Positions 25,041 through 34,152 of a stretch of DNA of 53,364 nucleotides are shown in pieces. The DNA is taken from NCBI GenBank assembly GCA_902774025.1, contig CACYGY010000007.1, positions 1-53,364 on the forward strand, written 5' to 3'. Both the position numbers and the translations under genes were made by a program. The stretch is from an uncultured Eubacteriales bacterium (GTDB lineage: Bacteria > Bacillota > Clostridia > Christensenellales > Aristaeellaceae). The notes beneath the pieces are model-generated. The model was not told the origin of the DNA and did not search any database. It saw nothing but the letters and a program-made list of their open reading frames with translations. How positions within the stretch are numbered: the first letter of the stretch is position 1; each line of letters opens with the position of its first letter.

Positions 25041-25379
25041 ATGCCCTGGTCCCGTTTTCTGCCTTATCTGGCGGTGATGGCGGGGGTCACCTATCTGATC
25101 CGTGCCCTGCCTCTGACCCTGGTGCGCCGCAGGATCCGCAATTCTTTTTTCCGCTCCTTTCTGTACTACATTCCCTACGCGGTGCTCACGGCCATGACCA
25201 TTCCGGATATCCTCTATTCCACGGGGTTTACCGGGGAGAACTGGCTGGCCTTCGCAGGGGCTGCGGGAGGACTGTGCGCGGCGGGTTTCATGGCGCTGCG
25301 CGGGCACGGACTGCTCACCGTGGCCCTGACAGCCTGCGGAGCGGTGGCCCTGATTCAGAGTGTGGCCTTTTTCATCTGA
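25041..25379 (+). CDS. azlD: AzlD-family exporter subunit
   Basis: 112-residue membrane protein with four hydrophobic segments, VTYLIRALPLTLVRRRIRN near 15-33 and YYIPYAVLTAMTIPDIL near 45, as in AzlD. It is the small partner of AzlC. The ATG directly follows the azlC TAG, with GGAGGAGG inside the azlC end. It closes the operon before a bidirectional terminator. Confidence 0.93.
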   Translation: MPWSRFLPYLAVMAGVTYLIRALPLTLVRRRIRNSFFRSFLYYIPYAVLTAMTIPDILYSTGFTGENWLAFAGAAGGLCAAGFMALRGHGLLTVALTACGAVALIQSVAFFI

Positions 25380-25389
25380 AAGACAGAGA

Positions 25390-25439
25390 AAGCCTGAAAA
25401 AAACCTGCTCACAGCGTGGGCAGGCTTTTTCAGGCTTTA
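25390..25439. terminator. Bidirectional terminator
   Basis: Inverted repeat AAGCCTGAAAAA / TTTTTCAGGCTT enclosing CCTGCTC / GGGCAGG (25404-25410 with 25418-25424). Works for azlD and for the convergent esterase, whose stop lies inside the right arm. Confidence 0.9.
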
Positions 25440-26213
25440 TTTCGGATCCAGAGCCCAGTGAAGGAAATGGTCGATTTCCTCATCCCAGAAAGCCCAGGAA
25501 TGACCCGTGTCCGGCTTTTCCAGGTGGAAGAAGTTCCATTTTCCGTCCTCCAGGGCCTGAACCATTTTTTCGTGGGAGGCAAACAGGCTGTCGCTGGTTC
25601 CGCAGGAGATGTACAGATCCGGTCTGCGGGGTCCGGCTTCCGCCTTCTTCAGGAGATGGAAGAGATCATGGGGTGTACCTTCGAGGGTGGAACAATCCCC
25701 GAAAATCCGCTTCATGTTTGAGGAGACTTCCCCGTCCCGCACGTAGCGTCCGGCAATGTCCACCACGCCGGAGAAACTGCCTGCCGCCCGGAACCGCTCC
25801 GGGTAGGTCAGGGCAAGTTTCAGGGCACCGTATCCGCCCATGGAAAGGCCCGCCACATAGGTGTCCTCCGGGGCGGAGGAAACGCGGAAGAAGGTCCGGA
25901 CCGTTTCCGGCAGTTCCTGGGATACGTAATCAAAGTACTTCTCCCCTTGGGCTTCATTGGTGTAGAAGCTGTGGTTCACCGCAGGCATGACCACGGCCAG
26001 ACGGTAGCGGGAGGCATAGCGCTCAATGGAGGTGCGCCGCATCCAGATGCTGTGGTCGTCGCTGTAGCCGTGGAGAAGATACAGCACCTTGGGAGGATCC
26101 TGCCCTTCGCTTGCGGTGACGCCGATGCCCATGTCGGATTCCGGCAGAATGACGTGGACGGTGGAGGCCACATTCAGGGACCTGGAGAAGAACTGAAACT
26201 GACAGAATGCCAT
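25437..26213 (-). CDS. Esterase of the EstA / esterase D family
   Basis: 258-residue alpha/beta hydrolase without a signal peptide. KVLYLLHGYSDDHSIWMRRTS holds the oxyanion HG motif; the nucleophile Ser124 lies in AGLSMGGYGA, with Asp208 (GTSDSLF) and His238 (DTGHSW) completing the triad. The pattern matches tributyrin esterase EstA and feruloyl/acetyl esterases of Firmicutes, so it probably cleaves short acyl esters, perhaps from plant sugars. ATG after GGGAGGGATAATCC; 18 bases behind pgi on the same strand. Confidence 0.88.
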   Translation of the reverse strand: MAFCQFQFFSRSLNVASTVHVILPESDMGIGVTASEGQDPPKVLYLLHGYSDDHSIWMRRTSIERYASRYRLAVVMPAVNHSFYTNEAQGEKYFDYVSQELPETVRTFFRVSSAPEDTYVAGLSMGGYGALKLALTYPERFRAAGSFSGVVDIAGRYVRDGEVSSNMKRIFGDCSTLEGTPHDLFHLLKKAEAGPRRPDLYISCGTSDSLFASHEKMVQALEDGKWNFFHLEKPDTGHSWAFWDEEIDHFLHWALDPK

Positions 26214-26231
26214 GGATTATCCCTCCCGGAA

Positions 26232-27815
26232 TCACAGATCCATCAGATCCGAGAAGGCGCGGAGTGCGCCGTCGGTCTCATGGGAAAGAACCTTTTTGGC
26301 CAGTACCTTGCCCAGCTGCACACCCTCCTGATCAAAGCTGTTCAGGTTCCAGAGAAAACCCTGGAACATGACCTTGTTCTCAAAGTGGGACAGGAGAGAG
26401 CCCAGGGCCTCAGGGGTCAGCTGCTGTCCGATGATGATGCTGGAGGGACGGCCGCCCGCGAAGGCCTTGTTGGGATTTTCATCCTTCTTGCCGCATGCGA
26501 AAGCCATGATCTGGGCGACCACATTGGCGCACAGCTTCTGCTGGCTGGTGGAACCCTGGATTTCCACATCCATGCCCGCCTGTCCGGCCTTGAAGCCCAC
26601 GAACTGCAGAGGCACGATATCCGTACCCTGATGAAGGAGCTGATAGAAGGAGTGCTGGCCGTTGGTGCCGGGCTCGCCGAAGATCACGGGGCCGGTGGGA
26701 TAGCTGACGGGCTCGCCGAAGCGGTTGACGGACTTGCCGTTGCTCTCCATGTCCAGCTGCTGCAGATGGGCGGGGAACCGGCTCAGAGCCTGGGAATAGG
26801 GCAGGACTGCCGTGGCGGGGTACCCCAGGACGTTGCGTTCATAGACGCCGATGAGCGCGTCCAGCATGGCGGGATTCCGGGTCGCGCGGGGTTCCAGGGC
26901 CAGACGGTCCTCCTCCGCCGCTCCCTGAAGGAAGCGCTCAAACACCTCAGGCCCGAAAGCCAGGGACAGAACCACACCGCCGACACAGGAGGTGGAGGAA
27001 TAGCGTCCACCGATGTAGTCGTCCATGAAGAAGGCGCAGAGATAATCGCTGCTGGAAGCCAGGGGTGAGGATTCGCTGGTCACGGCCACCATGTGCCTGG
27101 AGGGGTCAAGGCCGGCGGAGCGCAGCGCGTTGCGGACAAAGGATTCGTTGGTGAGGGTTTCCAGGGTGGTGCCGGACTTGGATACCAGTACGAACAGGGC
27201 ATGGGCAAGGTCCGTGCTCTTCAGTACCTGGGCGGCATCGTCCGGGTCCACATTGGAGATGAACCGGGCTTCCATCCGGAAGCAGCCGTTTTCCCGGGCC
27301 CAGTTTTCCAGCGCCAGGTACATGGCCCGGGGACCCAGGTCGCTTCCGCCGATGCCGATCTGCACTACGGTGGTGAATTTTTCACCCTTTTCATTGGTCA
27401 CGCTTCCCTCGTGGACCCTGCGGGCAAAGTCGGCCGCGCGGGTCTGCTGCTCCGTGTAGAAGACCCGCTTGTCCACGCCGTCGGCCATGACCTGACCGGC
27501 CAGCTGGCCCCGGGTGAGATGGTGCAGTACCCGGCGCTTCTCGCCGGTATTGATGATCTCCCCTGCCAGCAGGGCCTGATACTTTTCCGTCAGCTGCGCT
27601 TCCCGGGCCAGATTTTCCAGCGCGGAAAGCACCTTTTCGTTCACGGACTTGGCGGCATAGTGATAGGCGAGGCCGGAGGCCATGGGCACGGCACAGGTGC
27701 GGACCCGCTGCGCGCCGTTTTCCCCGGACATTTCCAGGGCGAGGTTCACTTCATTCTTCAGTCCCGACAGTTCCCGGAAGGCAGGGTATGTATCCAGATT
27801 TTTCCAGTTGATCAT
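26232..27815 (-). CDS. pgi: Glucose-6-phosphate isomerase
   Basis: 527 residues. Interconverts glucose 6-phosphate and fructose 6-phosphate. The family motifs VVQIGIGGSDLGPRAMYLAL, FVLVSKSGTTLETLTNE, DYIGGRYSSTSCVGG and FGEPGTNGQHSFYQLLHQGTD are all intact. An upstream in-frame TTG (27839) would lie inside an inverted repeat; the ATG at 27815 with AGAAGGTGG 4-12 bases before it is a better start. The promoter at 27860-27888 is near consensus. It supplies the fructose 6-phosphate used by the pfp product encoded at 36495. Confidence 0.97.
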   Translation of the reverse strand: MINWKNLDTYPAFRELSGLKNEVNLALEMSGENGAQRVRTCAVPMASGLAYHYAAKSVNEKVLSALENLAREAQLTEKYQALLAGEIINTGEKRRVLHHLTRGQLAGQVMADGVDKRVFYTEQQTRAADFARRVHEGSVTNEKGEKFTTVVQIGIGGSDLGPRAMYLALENWARENGCFRMEARFISNVDPDDAAQVLKSTDLAHALFVLVSKSGTTLETLTNESFVRNALRSAGLDPSRHMVAVTSESSPLASSSDYLCAFFMDDYIGGRYSSTSCVGGVVLSLAFGPEVFERFLQGAAEEDRLALEPRATRNPAMLDALIGVYERNVLGYPATAVLPYSQALSRFPAHLQQLDMESNGKSVNRFGEPVSYPTGPVIFGEPGTNGQHSFYQLLHQGTDIVPLQFVGFKAGQAGMDVEIQGSTSQQKLCANVVAQIMAFACGKKDENPNKAFAGGRPSSIIIGQQLTPEALGSLLSHFENKVMFQGFLWNLNSFDQEGVQLGKVLAKKVLSHETDGALRAFSDLMDL

Positions 27816-27829
27816 GGGCACCACCTTCT

Positions 27830-27845
27830 CTGTGGTCAACCACAG
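27830..27845. repeat. Perfect inverted repeat in the pgi leader
   Basis: CTGTGGT-CA-ACCACAG lies about 8-23 bases after the predicted pgi RNA start and just before the ribosome site. It may be a repressor operator or a leader hairpin. Confidence 0.6.
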
Positions 27846-27859
27846 GTTTTATCAGGATG

Positions 27860-27888
27860 ATTATAGACGGAGGGAATGCATCTGTCCA
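27860..27888 (-). promoter_or_regulatory. Promoter of pgi-esterase
   Basis: On the minus strand TGGACA (27888-27883), 17-base spacer, TATAAT (27865-27860). Confidence 0.85.
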
Positions 27889-27890
27889 GA

Positions 27891-27918
27891 AATAAGGAAG
27901 GGACGGCTGAGCCGTCCC
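27891..27918 (-). terminator. Terminator of the DUF5711 gene
   Basis: 8-bp stem GGGACGGC / GCCGTCCC with a 3-base loop (27900-27918), followed on the minus strand by TTCCTTATTT. The T-run is imperfect. Confidence 0.65.
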
Positions 27919-27920
27919 GG

Positions 27921-29048
27921 TCAGGTGGGTAAGGATATGCTGTAAACCCTGTCGCCGCAGGCCACCAGGGCATGGGTGCGGGTTATGCCCAGGAAGGAGG
28001 TGACGCTCTCGGAAAGGGACAGGGGATAACCGTAGAAGCGCTGGTTGTCCACATCCCCCCGGTAGAGGTAGTCCGAGGAAACGGCGTAGATATTCCGGTT
28101 CTGAATGGCCACCCCCACACAGGAGGAGGGGAGGGTATAGCGCCGGTCACTGTTTCCGCTCAGGACGCGGATCTGGGAGATGTCCTCGCTCCCTCCCCGG
28201 CTGTCCGAGCGCACAAGAAGCATGTAGGCGCTGCCCCGGGGCGGGATGTAGGCATCCATGAACTGCCAGCCGAAAACCAGCGTGGTGCTGGACATGTCCT
28301 GAACCGCCTTGTAGTCATAGGTGTACATCTGCTGAGTGGAGAAGACCCGCAGATGGGTGTCCTCATACAGGACCTTGTAGACCAGGAACTCGCCCAGGTT
28401 CACCATGCCGGTGTTCATCTTGCCCACCTGGAAGGTGTTGAGCACCGTGTTGATGGCGGTTCCGTAAACGTCCATGGCCAGGGTCCACATGTACTGGTCC
28501 GCTTCCCCGTAAAAGCCCACGTCCAGGACGATCATGCCGGAAAAGGCTTCGAATTCCTCATCCACGGGAGTGCCGTCCATGTTCTTGATGAGCACGTCCG
28601 GGGCGGTATCTCCCCCGATGACGGCGGCGCAGTATTTGCTGCCGATGCGGGCAAACTGCACCTCGGAGGAAAGGGTTTCATTGTAGGTGGCGTTTCCGTT
28701 CTGGTCCAGAATGAACAGCTGGGACCCGCTCCAGATGACCACATGGGTGTCCGATGTGGAGAAAAAGGCATTGGCTCCCACCGGGAAGGACCATCTGGAA
28801 CCGCCGGTGCTGGAGAGGCAGTGCACTTTCTCACCGTCGTAGTACAGGACACCGTCCTGGAAGGGCGTCACGCTCTGGTCGGCCCGGCAGGGCAGGGGCG
28901 TGACGGAAACATCGGTACGGGCGGAGGGCCGCCGTATGAGATGGATCCCAAGGGCAATGGCCGCCACGATGCTGAGCAGAATGATCCAGTTGCGGATCTG
29001 GCGGAAGCGGGAAGGTCTCTGATTTACGCTTGCGCGGCTCCGGGGCAC
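27921..29048 (-). CDS. DUF5711-like membrane-anchored beta-propeller protein
   Basis: 375 residues from a GTG start after AGGAGGTGGAGAT. A basic N-terminus ([18 protein letters not shown]) and one transmembrane helix (20-38) anchor it with the bulk outside. The rest is a run of beta-strand repeats with the pattern of PQQ/WD-type blades ([56 protein letters not shown]). This matches the DUF5711 family of Clostridia as I remember it. Function unknown. It is divergent from rfbA, which may hint at an envelope role, but this is only context. Confidence 0.75.
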   Translation of the reverse strand: MPRSRASVNQRPSRFRQIRNWIILLSIVAAIALGIHLIRRPSARTDVSVTPLPCRADQSVTPFQDGVLYYDGEKVHCLSSTGGSRWSFPVGANAFFSTSDTHVVIWSGSQLFILDQNGNATYNETLSSEVQFARIGSKYCAAVIGGDTAPDVLIKNMDGTPVDEEFEAFSGMIVLDVGFYGEADQYMWTLAMDVYGTAINTVLNTFQVGKMNTGMVNLGEFLVYKVLYEDTHLRVFSTQQMYTYDYKAVQDMSSTTLVFGWQFMDAYIPPRGSAYMLLVRSDSRGGSEDISQIRVLSGNSDRRYTLPSSCVGVAIQNRNIYAVSSDYLYRGDVDNQRFYGYPLSLSESVTSFLGITRTHALVACGDRVYSISLPT

Positions 29049-29083
29049 ATCTCCACCTCCTTTTCCTCCTGCAGTCCAGGGGA

Positions 29084-29112
29084 ATTATACTGTCAACGGG
29101 ATGGAAACGCAA
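29084..29112 (-). promoter_or_regulatory. Possible promoter of the DUF5711 gene
   Basis: On the minus strand TATAAT (29089-29084) with TTGCGT 17 bases upstream (29112-29107). The -10 is perfect, the -35 weak. Confidence 0.5.
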
Positions 29113-29135
29113 GGCGGATACGGGTCTGACGGGAC

Positions 29136-29164
29136 TTCACAAGGGGAAAGGGTTGTGTTATATT
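29136..29164 (+). promoter_or_regulatory. Promoter of rfbA
   Basis: TTCACA (29136-29141), 17-base spacer, TATATT (29159-29164) with an extended TGT before it. It shows that the in-frame ATG at 29101 is not the start. Confidence 0.78.
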
Positions 29165-29199
29165 GCCCCGTGTACTCAGGAATTCGCAAGGAGGAAAGC

Positions 29200-30084
29200 A
29201 TGAAGGGCATTATCCTGGCCGGCGGCGCCGGCACGCGTCTGTATCCCCTGACCATGGTGACCAGCAAGCAGCTTCTGCCGGTTTATGATAAACCGATGAT
29301 CTACTATCCCCTGTCCACCCTGATGCTGGCGGGCATCCGGGATATTCTGCTGATTTCCACCCCCGAGGATACCCCCAGGTTTGAACATCTCCTGGGAGAC
29401 GGGAGCCAGTTTGGCATTCACCTCTCCTACGCGGTGCAGCCCAGTCCCGACGGTCTTGCCCAGGCCCTGCTCATCGGGGAGTCCTTCCTGCAGGGAGAGC
29501 CCTGCGCCATGATTCTGGGGGACAACATTTTCTACGGCAACGGCTTCGGCCGTATCCTCCGGGAAGCCAGCGCCAACGCCCAGGCGGGACGCGCCACCAT
29601 TTTCGGCTACTATGTGACGGATCCGGAGCGGTTCGGCATCATGGAGGTGGATGAGAACAACCGGGTGCTGAGTGTGGAGGAAAAGCCCGAGCATCCCAGG
29701 AGCAACTACTGCATCACCGGGCTGTATTTCTATGACGGCCGCGCCTCCGCCTTTGCCCATGAAATCAAGCCTTCTCCCCGGGGTGAGCTGGAGATCACGT
29801 CCCTCAACGAAATGTACCTGAAGGACGGCACACTGGACGCGCGGCTCCTGGGCCGCGGGTATGCCTGGATGGACACCGGCACCATGGACAGCCTGGTGGA
29901 GTGCTCGGAGTTTGTCCGGATGGTGGAGGTGCGCCAGGGCATCATGATCTCGGCGCCCGAGGAAATCGGGTACAGGAATGAATGGATCAGCAGGGACAGC
30001 CTTCTGGAGAGCGCCGGGCGGTATGGAAAAAGCCCCTACGGCAAGCATCTGCAGGCGGTGGCGGAAGGGAAGATCCGGTATTGA
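29200..30084 (+). CDS. rfbA: Glucose-1-phosphate thymidylyltransferase
   Basis: 294 residues. Makes dTDP-glucose from dTTP and glucose 1-phosphate, the first step to dTDP-L-rhamnose. The N-terminal [32 protein letters not shown] and ALILGDN-type [10 protein letters not shown] motifs are classical Rml[16 protein letters not shown] near 225 is the short-form C-terminal signature. ATG after AAGGAGG with 7 bases. The following ligase-like gene starts at a TTG overlapping this stop (TTGA). The partner genes rfbB and rfbD are at 37.9-39.7 kb; rfbC is not in the window. Confidence 0.96.
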   Translation: MKGIILAGGAGTRLYPLTMVTSKQLLPVYDKPMIYYPLSTLMLAGIRDILLISTPEDTPRFEHLLGDGSQFGIHLSYAVQPSPDGLAQALLIGESFLQGEPCAMILGDNIFYGNGFGRILREASANAQAGRATIFGYYVTDPERFGIMEVDENNRVLSVEEKPEHPRSNYCITGLYFYDGRASAFAHEIKPSPRGELEITSLNEMYLKDGTLDARLLGRGYAWMDTGTMDSLVECSEFVRMVEVRQGIMISAPEEIGYRNEWISRDSLLESAGRYGKSPYGKHLQAVAEGKIRY

Positions 30085-31736
30085 CGCATCTCAGGGCCCG
30101 GGCGGGGGACGTATCGGCCCTCCTCATACTGTGCGTATTCCCTCTGGCGTTTCATGATTATTCGGGCATCACACGATACAAGTATCTCCTGATGCTTCTT
30201 CTCACCCCCGCCGTTGTGTTTCTGACCCTGATCAGCCACCCCGGGGGACGGGGCGGCTGGACGGGGCGTGTCACAGCCCTGTGTCTTCTGGGATGGATGC
30301 TGCTGTCAGCCCTGACGGCGCCGGAGGAAATGAACCGGAACGGACAGAGCGTGGTGTGGTACGGCGCTGTGCGCTATGAGGGGATGATCAGCCAGGCCTG
30401 CTATCTCCTTCTGCTCCTGTGCTTTTCCTTTCTCCGGGTGCGGCACGGGATTCTCCTGGAGGGCTGCGGCCTTGCCCTGACGGTCTTCATGGTGATCACC
30501 GGCCTTCAGTATCTGGGCGTGAACGCTCTGGACCTGTACCCTCAGGGGCGGAGCATCCGGACCAATTATGAATTCCAGGGGACACTGGGGAATATTGACA
30601 TGGTCAGCGGCTACCTCATGCTGATGATTCCCCTGCTCCTTCTTCCCTGGCTGATGGAGGGAGGGCATGCCCTGACCTGCTTTCTGGCGGGTCTTTCCGG
30701 CGTGCTCCTGGAATTCCTCATGGAGGTTCAGAGCGGGATGCTTGGCCTGGGGGCCTTTCTTTTCATCCTGCTGGGGCTTTTTCTCAGAAGGCCCGTCAGC
30801 CGTTGGCGGGTCATGGTCTGCCTGGGAAGCACGCTCCTTCTTCTGGCCTTCCGCAGGAGTCTGAACCTGCCCTGGCTGGATGGGGGCGAATTCATGTTCG
30901 TGCCCGGGAGGGGCCTTGTTCCCTTTCTCCTGGCGATTCCCCCGTACTGTGCCTGGCCGTGGCTCCGGAGGCATCCGGGGCGGGAGCTGAAGAGAAGACA
31001 GGTGTGCCTGATTCTTGCGGTCCTGTTCCTGCTCCTTCTTGCGGTGGTGTATTTTGTCCCCCTCACCTCCGGAGGCGGCCTGTACGAAATCCGGGAAGTG
31101 CTTCATGGCCGGGGCCGGGACGAGTTCGGGTCCTGGCGGCTGGGGGTGTGGAGGTATACCCTTGAGATCAGCCGGGAGCATCTGCTTCTGGGTACGGGCC
31201 CGGACACCTTTCTTCCCGTCTTCTCACGATACCTGGAGGAGAGGGGTTTAAGGCTGCCCGAAACCTTTGACAATCCCCACAACCTGTATCTGGCGTTGAT
31301 GAGCAATACAGGGATCGTATCCCTTTTCCTGTATCTTCTGCTGGTGGGCCTGGGGATTGCCCGGTGCCTCAGGGCGGGGGGCGTCTTTCCCCTTTCCCTT
31401 GCCTCAGCGCTTCTGCTCTATGCCCTGCAGGGATGCTTTTCCTTCAGCATATGTCTGGTCAGCCCCATGGCCTTCGCGCTTCTGGGCATGGCCTTTTCTC
31501 CGTTTGTCAGACAGGAGGCGAACCCTTTTGATCATCAATCTGTCCCAGCTCCGCCAGCAGGTGCGGGCGCTGATGAAAGCCAACATGCCCCAGGCGCTGA
31601 TGGTCACCCTGGTGGCCTCCATCCCCTCCCTGCTTCTGCAGATGGCCATGACCATGAGTCAGGCTTCCCTGATGACGGCCCTGCAGGAGTACATGTACAC
31701 GCCCATGAGCGAAAGAAACGCCGCGGTCATGTTTGA
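30081..31736 (+). CDS. O-antigen ligase / Wzy-like polytopic membrane protein, 3' end out of register
   Basis: Membrane protein with about twelve hydrophobic segments and the Wzy_C/ligase-type loop [14 protein letters not shown] and [17 protein letters not shown] near 400-430, which places it with O-antigen ligases, polymerases and similar exopolysaccharide proteins. Start: TTG at 30081 overlapping the rfbA stop (TTGA), GGAAGGGAAG upstream. The convincing protein ends near residue 483 (FVRQEANPF). The frame then continues for 69 Ala/Gly/Pro/His-rich codons to 31736, inside the next gene, a 209-base overlap. One base of slippage would end it at TGA 31529-31531, in a TTGA overlap with the next start. 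The last 200 bases are thus probably not native coding sequence. Confidence 0.75.
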   Translation: MTHLRARAGDVSALLILCVFPLAFHDYSGITRYKYLLMLLLTPAVVFLTLISHPGGRGGWTGRVTALCLLGWMLLSALTAPEEMNRNGQSVVWYGAVRYEGMISQACYLLLLLCFSFLRVRHGILLEGCGLALTVFMVITGLQYLGVNALDLYPQGRSIRTNYEFQGTLGNIDMVSGYLMLMIPLLLLPWLMEGGHALTCFLAGLSGVLLEFLMEVQSGMLGLGAFLFILLGLFLRRPVSRWRVMVCLGSTLLLLAFRRSLNLPWLDGGEFMFVPGRGLVPFLLAIPPYCAWPWLRRHPGRELKRRQVCLILAVLFLLLLAVVYFVPLTSGGGLYEIREVLHGRGRDEFGSWRLGVWRYTLEISREHLLLGTGPDTFLPVFSRYLEERGLRLPETFDNPHNLYLALMSNTGIVSLFLYLLLVGLGIARCLRAGGVFPLSLASALLLYALQGCFSFSICLVSPMAFALLGMAFSPFVRQEANPFDHQSVPAPPAGAGADESQHAPGADGHPGGLHPLPASADGHDHESGFPDDGPAGVHVHAHERKKRRGHV

Positions 31737-32412
31737 GAATTTTCTCTCGGGGCTGAGCCAGAGCGCCAGGGTTCTGTGGATTCTGGCACCCCTGTCCTTC
31801 CTGCTCCTGCCCTTCCTGACCATCGGCTGGTCCTACTTCAGTCTCCGGATGGTCCGGGGCATGAGCTGCCAGGTCACGGACGTGTTTGCCCGGGTGAACT
31901 GCTTTTTCAAGGCGATTCTTCTGCAGATCCTTCTGTTCCTGGTGATCCTCCTCTGGTCCCTTCCGGGGCTGGCCATCATGTGGGGCGGGGCCCTGCTGGC
32001 AATGTGGCAGAAAAACGTGAACATGCTCAGCATTTTCTACTTCATCGGCATGGTGGTCACCACGGTGATGATGATCCGGGCTTATCTGCGCTACGGGCTT
32101 TCCAGCATCCGCATGGCGGACCATCCCGAGGAAAAACCCCTGCAGTGCCTGAAATGGAGCGGAAGGGTCATGAAGAAAATGGGCATGGGCCTTTTCATGC
32201 TCCTGATTCCCTTCCTGATCTTCACGCTGCTGGGGGATCTTCTGACCTCCCTTCTCTCCGGCGTGTTCGTGCTGGCCATTGTGGTGAGCCTTGCCCTGTC
32301 CCTGTTTATCTCATGCTACATGCGGGCCGTGATCTGCCGGTTCTATGACGTGATGCGGGAAATGGACGAGAAGATTCAGAGACAGCAGAAGGAAAATGCC
32401 GCTGCCACCTAA
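31528..32412 (+). CDS. DUF975 family membrane protein
   Basis: 294 residues from a TTG start with AGGAGG (31513-31518) 9 bases upstream. Six or so hydrophobic segments. LRMVRGMSCQVTDVFARV and RYGLSSIRMADHPEEKPLQCLKWSGRVMKKMGMG (spread over 120-235) match the DUF975 pattern of a short Arg-Gly loop and a DNPE..AL..S..LMKG-like segment. Function of the family is unknown. It is coupled to the ligase-like gene and overlaps the next gene by 17 bases. Confidence 0.75.
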   Translation: MIINLSQLRQQVRALMKANMPQALMVTLVASIPSLLLQMAMTMSQASLMTALQEYMYTPMSERNAAVMFENFLSGLSQSARVLWILAPLSFLLLPFLTIGWSYFSLRMVRGMSCQVTDVFARVNCFFKAILLQILLFLVILLWSLPGLAIMWGGALLAMWQKNVNMLSIFYFIGMVVTTVMMIRAYLRYGLSSIRMADHPEEKPLQCLKWSGRVMKKMGMGLFMLLIPFLIFTLLGDLLTSLLSGVFVLAIVVSLALSLFISCYMRAVICRFYDVMREMDEKIQRQQKENAAAT

Positions 32413-33016
32413 GGAAAAGGCCACAGAGGCGTGTGTCCGTTCATTCCGGCACGCCCTGTGGTCTCCTTTTGCTTCCGGCATGCAGAATCTGCCGGAGGGG
32501 CGCACGGGTCTTGTGCTGACGGAAAGCGGGAGCTCTCTGGTGATGGCCCTTCTGTGGGAGATACGGTATCTGAGAATGGGCCGGGGACGTCCCCCGGTTT
32601 TTCTCGCCTCCCGTCCCGTCCCCTGGTTTCCGGAAGCGATTCTGACATCCGTGCCTGAGACAGGGGCGGACATGGAGAGACTGGGTCTGGACTATCTGGC
32701 TCTGCCCCTGAGCCGGGACGACCTGGCGCTCCTGTTCCTGAGGGACATGTTCTTCCGGGGCCGTCTCCGTCCCCGCTCCTTTCTGTGCAGGGAAGCCGGC
32801 GTGGGGTGCCTGTACCCCCTGTACCGGATCGCGGAAAGAGATCTGGTGCGCTTCTGTGCCCGCCTGGGTCTTCCCGGGGTTCAGAAAATGCCGGGAATGG
32901 AGGAGACACGGGCTGTTGTGAAAAAAACCGGAATGGACACGGAGGTGCTTCGGGAGCGGATCTTCTGTGCCATGGAAAATGTCCGGGAAGAAACCTTCCC
33001 GGACATGGGGTCATAA
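32396..33016 (+). CDS. Shortened TtcA-like PP-loop family protein, probably inactive as a thiolase
   Basis: 206 residues, ATG after AGAAGGAA. It aligns by eye to the tRNA 2-thiocytidine protein TtcA: ESGSSLVMALLWEI (43-56) at the PP-loop site, SRDDLALLFLRDMFFRGRL (106-124) for the HRDDILQTLFLNMFYGGKL region, LYPLYRIAERDLVRFCARLGLP (139-160, split here) and RIFCAMENV near 188. But the PP-loop SGGKDS has become SGSSLV, the Cys-x-x-Cys Fe-S ligands and about 50 residues of the middle are missing. ATP use and thiolation look impossible (inference). It ends 6 bases into the convergent AlaX gene. Confidence 0.7.
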   Translation: MPLPPKEKATEACVRSFRHALWSPFASGMQNLPEGRTGLVLTESGSSLVMALLWEIRYLRMGRGRPPVFLASRPVPWFPEAILTSVPETGADMERLGLDYLALPLSRDDLALLFLRDMFFRGRLRPRSFLCREAGVGCLYPLYRIAERDLVRFCARLGLPGVQKMPGMEETRAVVKKTGMDTEVLRERIFCAMENVREETFPDMGS

Positions 33017-34144
33017 CGCCTCCAGAAAACGCCGGATCTCCTCCGGGCTTCCGGTTTCCAGGGTGCCCTGGATCATATCCTGCCGCCCGCCGCCCCGTCC
33101 ACCGAATCTTTCGTACAGGGCCCGGGCGGTGTCCTCCGGACGGTCCATGCACAGGGCGAAGGAGAAACCCTGCTCCCTGGGCACGAGCACCAGGGCGGGT
33201 CCCGCCCCCTTCAGGAGCGCGGCAGCGGGGCGCAGCTGGGCGGGGGTGAGGAACGGCGCGGACAGGACCCGTACACGCCTGTCCGTCTCCGACCGGGCAA
33301 GGGAGCGGAAACATTCCATGGCCAGACTGTCCCGGTCCTGGCGCAGTCTGTCCCGTTCCTGAAGCAGCTGCTGCAGGGCGGGCACAAGGGACCCTTCCGG
33401 AGCGGAGAGCAGATGGCGCAGGGTCTGGTTTTCCAGAACCATGGCATTTTCCGCCTCAAGGGCCCGCATGCCGCAGAGGACGGAGACCCGCACACCGCCC
33501 TTGTAGTTCTGAAGTCCGAGGACCTTCAGCTGGCCCACCCGCCCGGTGGAGGTGACGTGGGTGCCGCAGCAGGCACAGGTGTCCAGGCCCGGAATGCGCA
33601 CAATGCGAACCTGACCCCGGATTTCCTTCTTGCTCCGGTATTCCATTTTTGCCAGCTCCGTGTCCGTGGGATAGAGGATTTCCACCGGCAGGTCGCGGAA
33701 AATGGCTTCATTGACCATGTCCTGCACCTGCAGGATCTGATCCCGGGTGAGCTTTCGGGAAAAGTCCATGGTCACCAGGTCCGAGCCGATGTGGAAGCCC
33801 ACATTGCTACAGTCAAAAAGACGGCATACGAGGCCGGAAAACATGTGTTCCCCGGTATGCTGCTGCATCATATCCCGGCGCCGCCCTTCATCCAGAAGGC
33901 CTTCCACCCGTGTGCCCTCCGGGATGGGGCGCTGCGTGAAATGGAGGATTTCCCCCTCTCTTTCCTGCACGTCCAGGACCGGGACACCGTCAAGCAGACC
34001 GTGATCTGCGCCCTGTCCGCCCCCCTCCGGGAAAAAGGCGGTGCGGTCCAGGATCAGGGCACAGGGGGAATTCCGGCAGGCAAGGACGGTGGCGCGAAAG
34101 CGCATCATGTCCGGCTGACGCTCATACAGACGCAGTGTTTCCAT
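33011..34144 (-). CDS. AlaX-type alanyl-tRNA editing protein with DHHA1 domain
   Basis: 377 residues. Hydrolyses Ser- or Gly-tRNA(Ala) made in error by AlaRS. The editing domain has FFPEGGGQGADHG near 37-49 and the zinc ligands His96 and His100 (HTGEH) with Cys192 and His196 (CCGTH). A coiled coil (LQQLLQERDRLRQDRDSL near 250-270) and a DHHA1-type C-terminus ending in GGGRQDMIQGT make this the long AlaX form. Start: ATG 34144 with GAGG 6 bases upstream; GTG 34156 overlapping the nth stop (GTGA) is an alternative. It is cotranscribed with nth. Confidence 0.9.
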   Translation of the reverse strand: METLRLYERQPDMMRFRATVLACRNSPCALILDRTAFFPEGGGQGADHGLLDGVPVLDVQEREGEILHFTQRPIPEGTRVEGLLDEGRRRDMMQQHTGEHMFSGLVCRLFDCSNVGFHIGSDLVTMDFSRKLTRDQILQVQDMVNEAIFRDLPVEILYPTDTELAKMEYRSKKEIRGQVRIVRIPGLDTCACCGTHVTSTGRVGQLKVLGLQNYKGGVRVSVLCGMRALEAENAMVLENQTLRHLLSAPEGSLVPALQQLLQERDRLRQDRDSLAMECFRSLARSETDRRVRVLSAPFLTPAQLRPAAALLKGAGPALVLVPREQGFSFALCMDRPEDTARALYERFGGRGGGRQDMIQGTLETGSPEEIRRFLEAL

Positions 34145-34152
34145 CGTGAACC

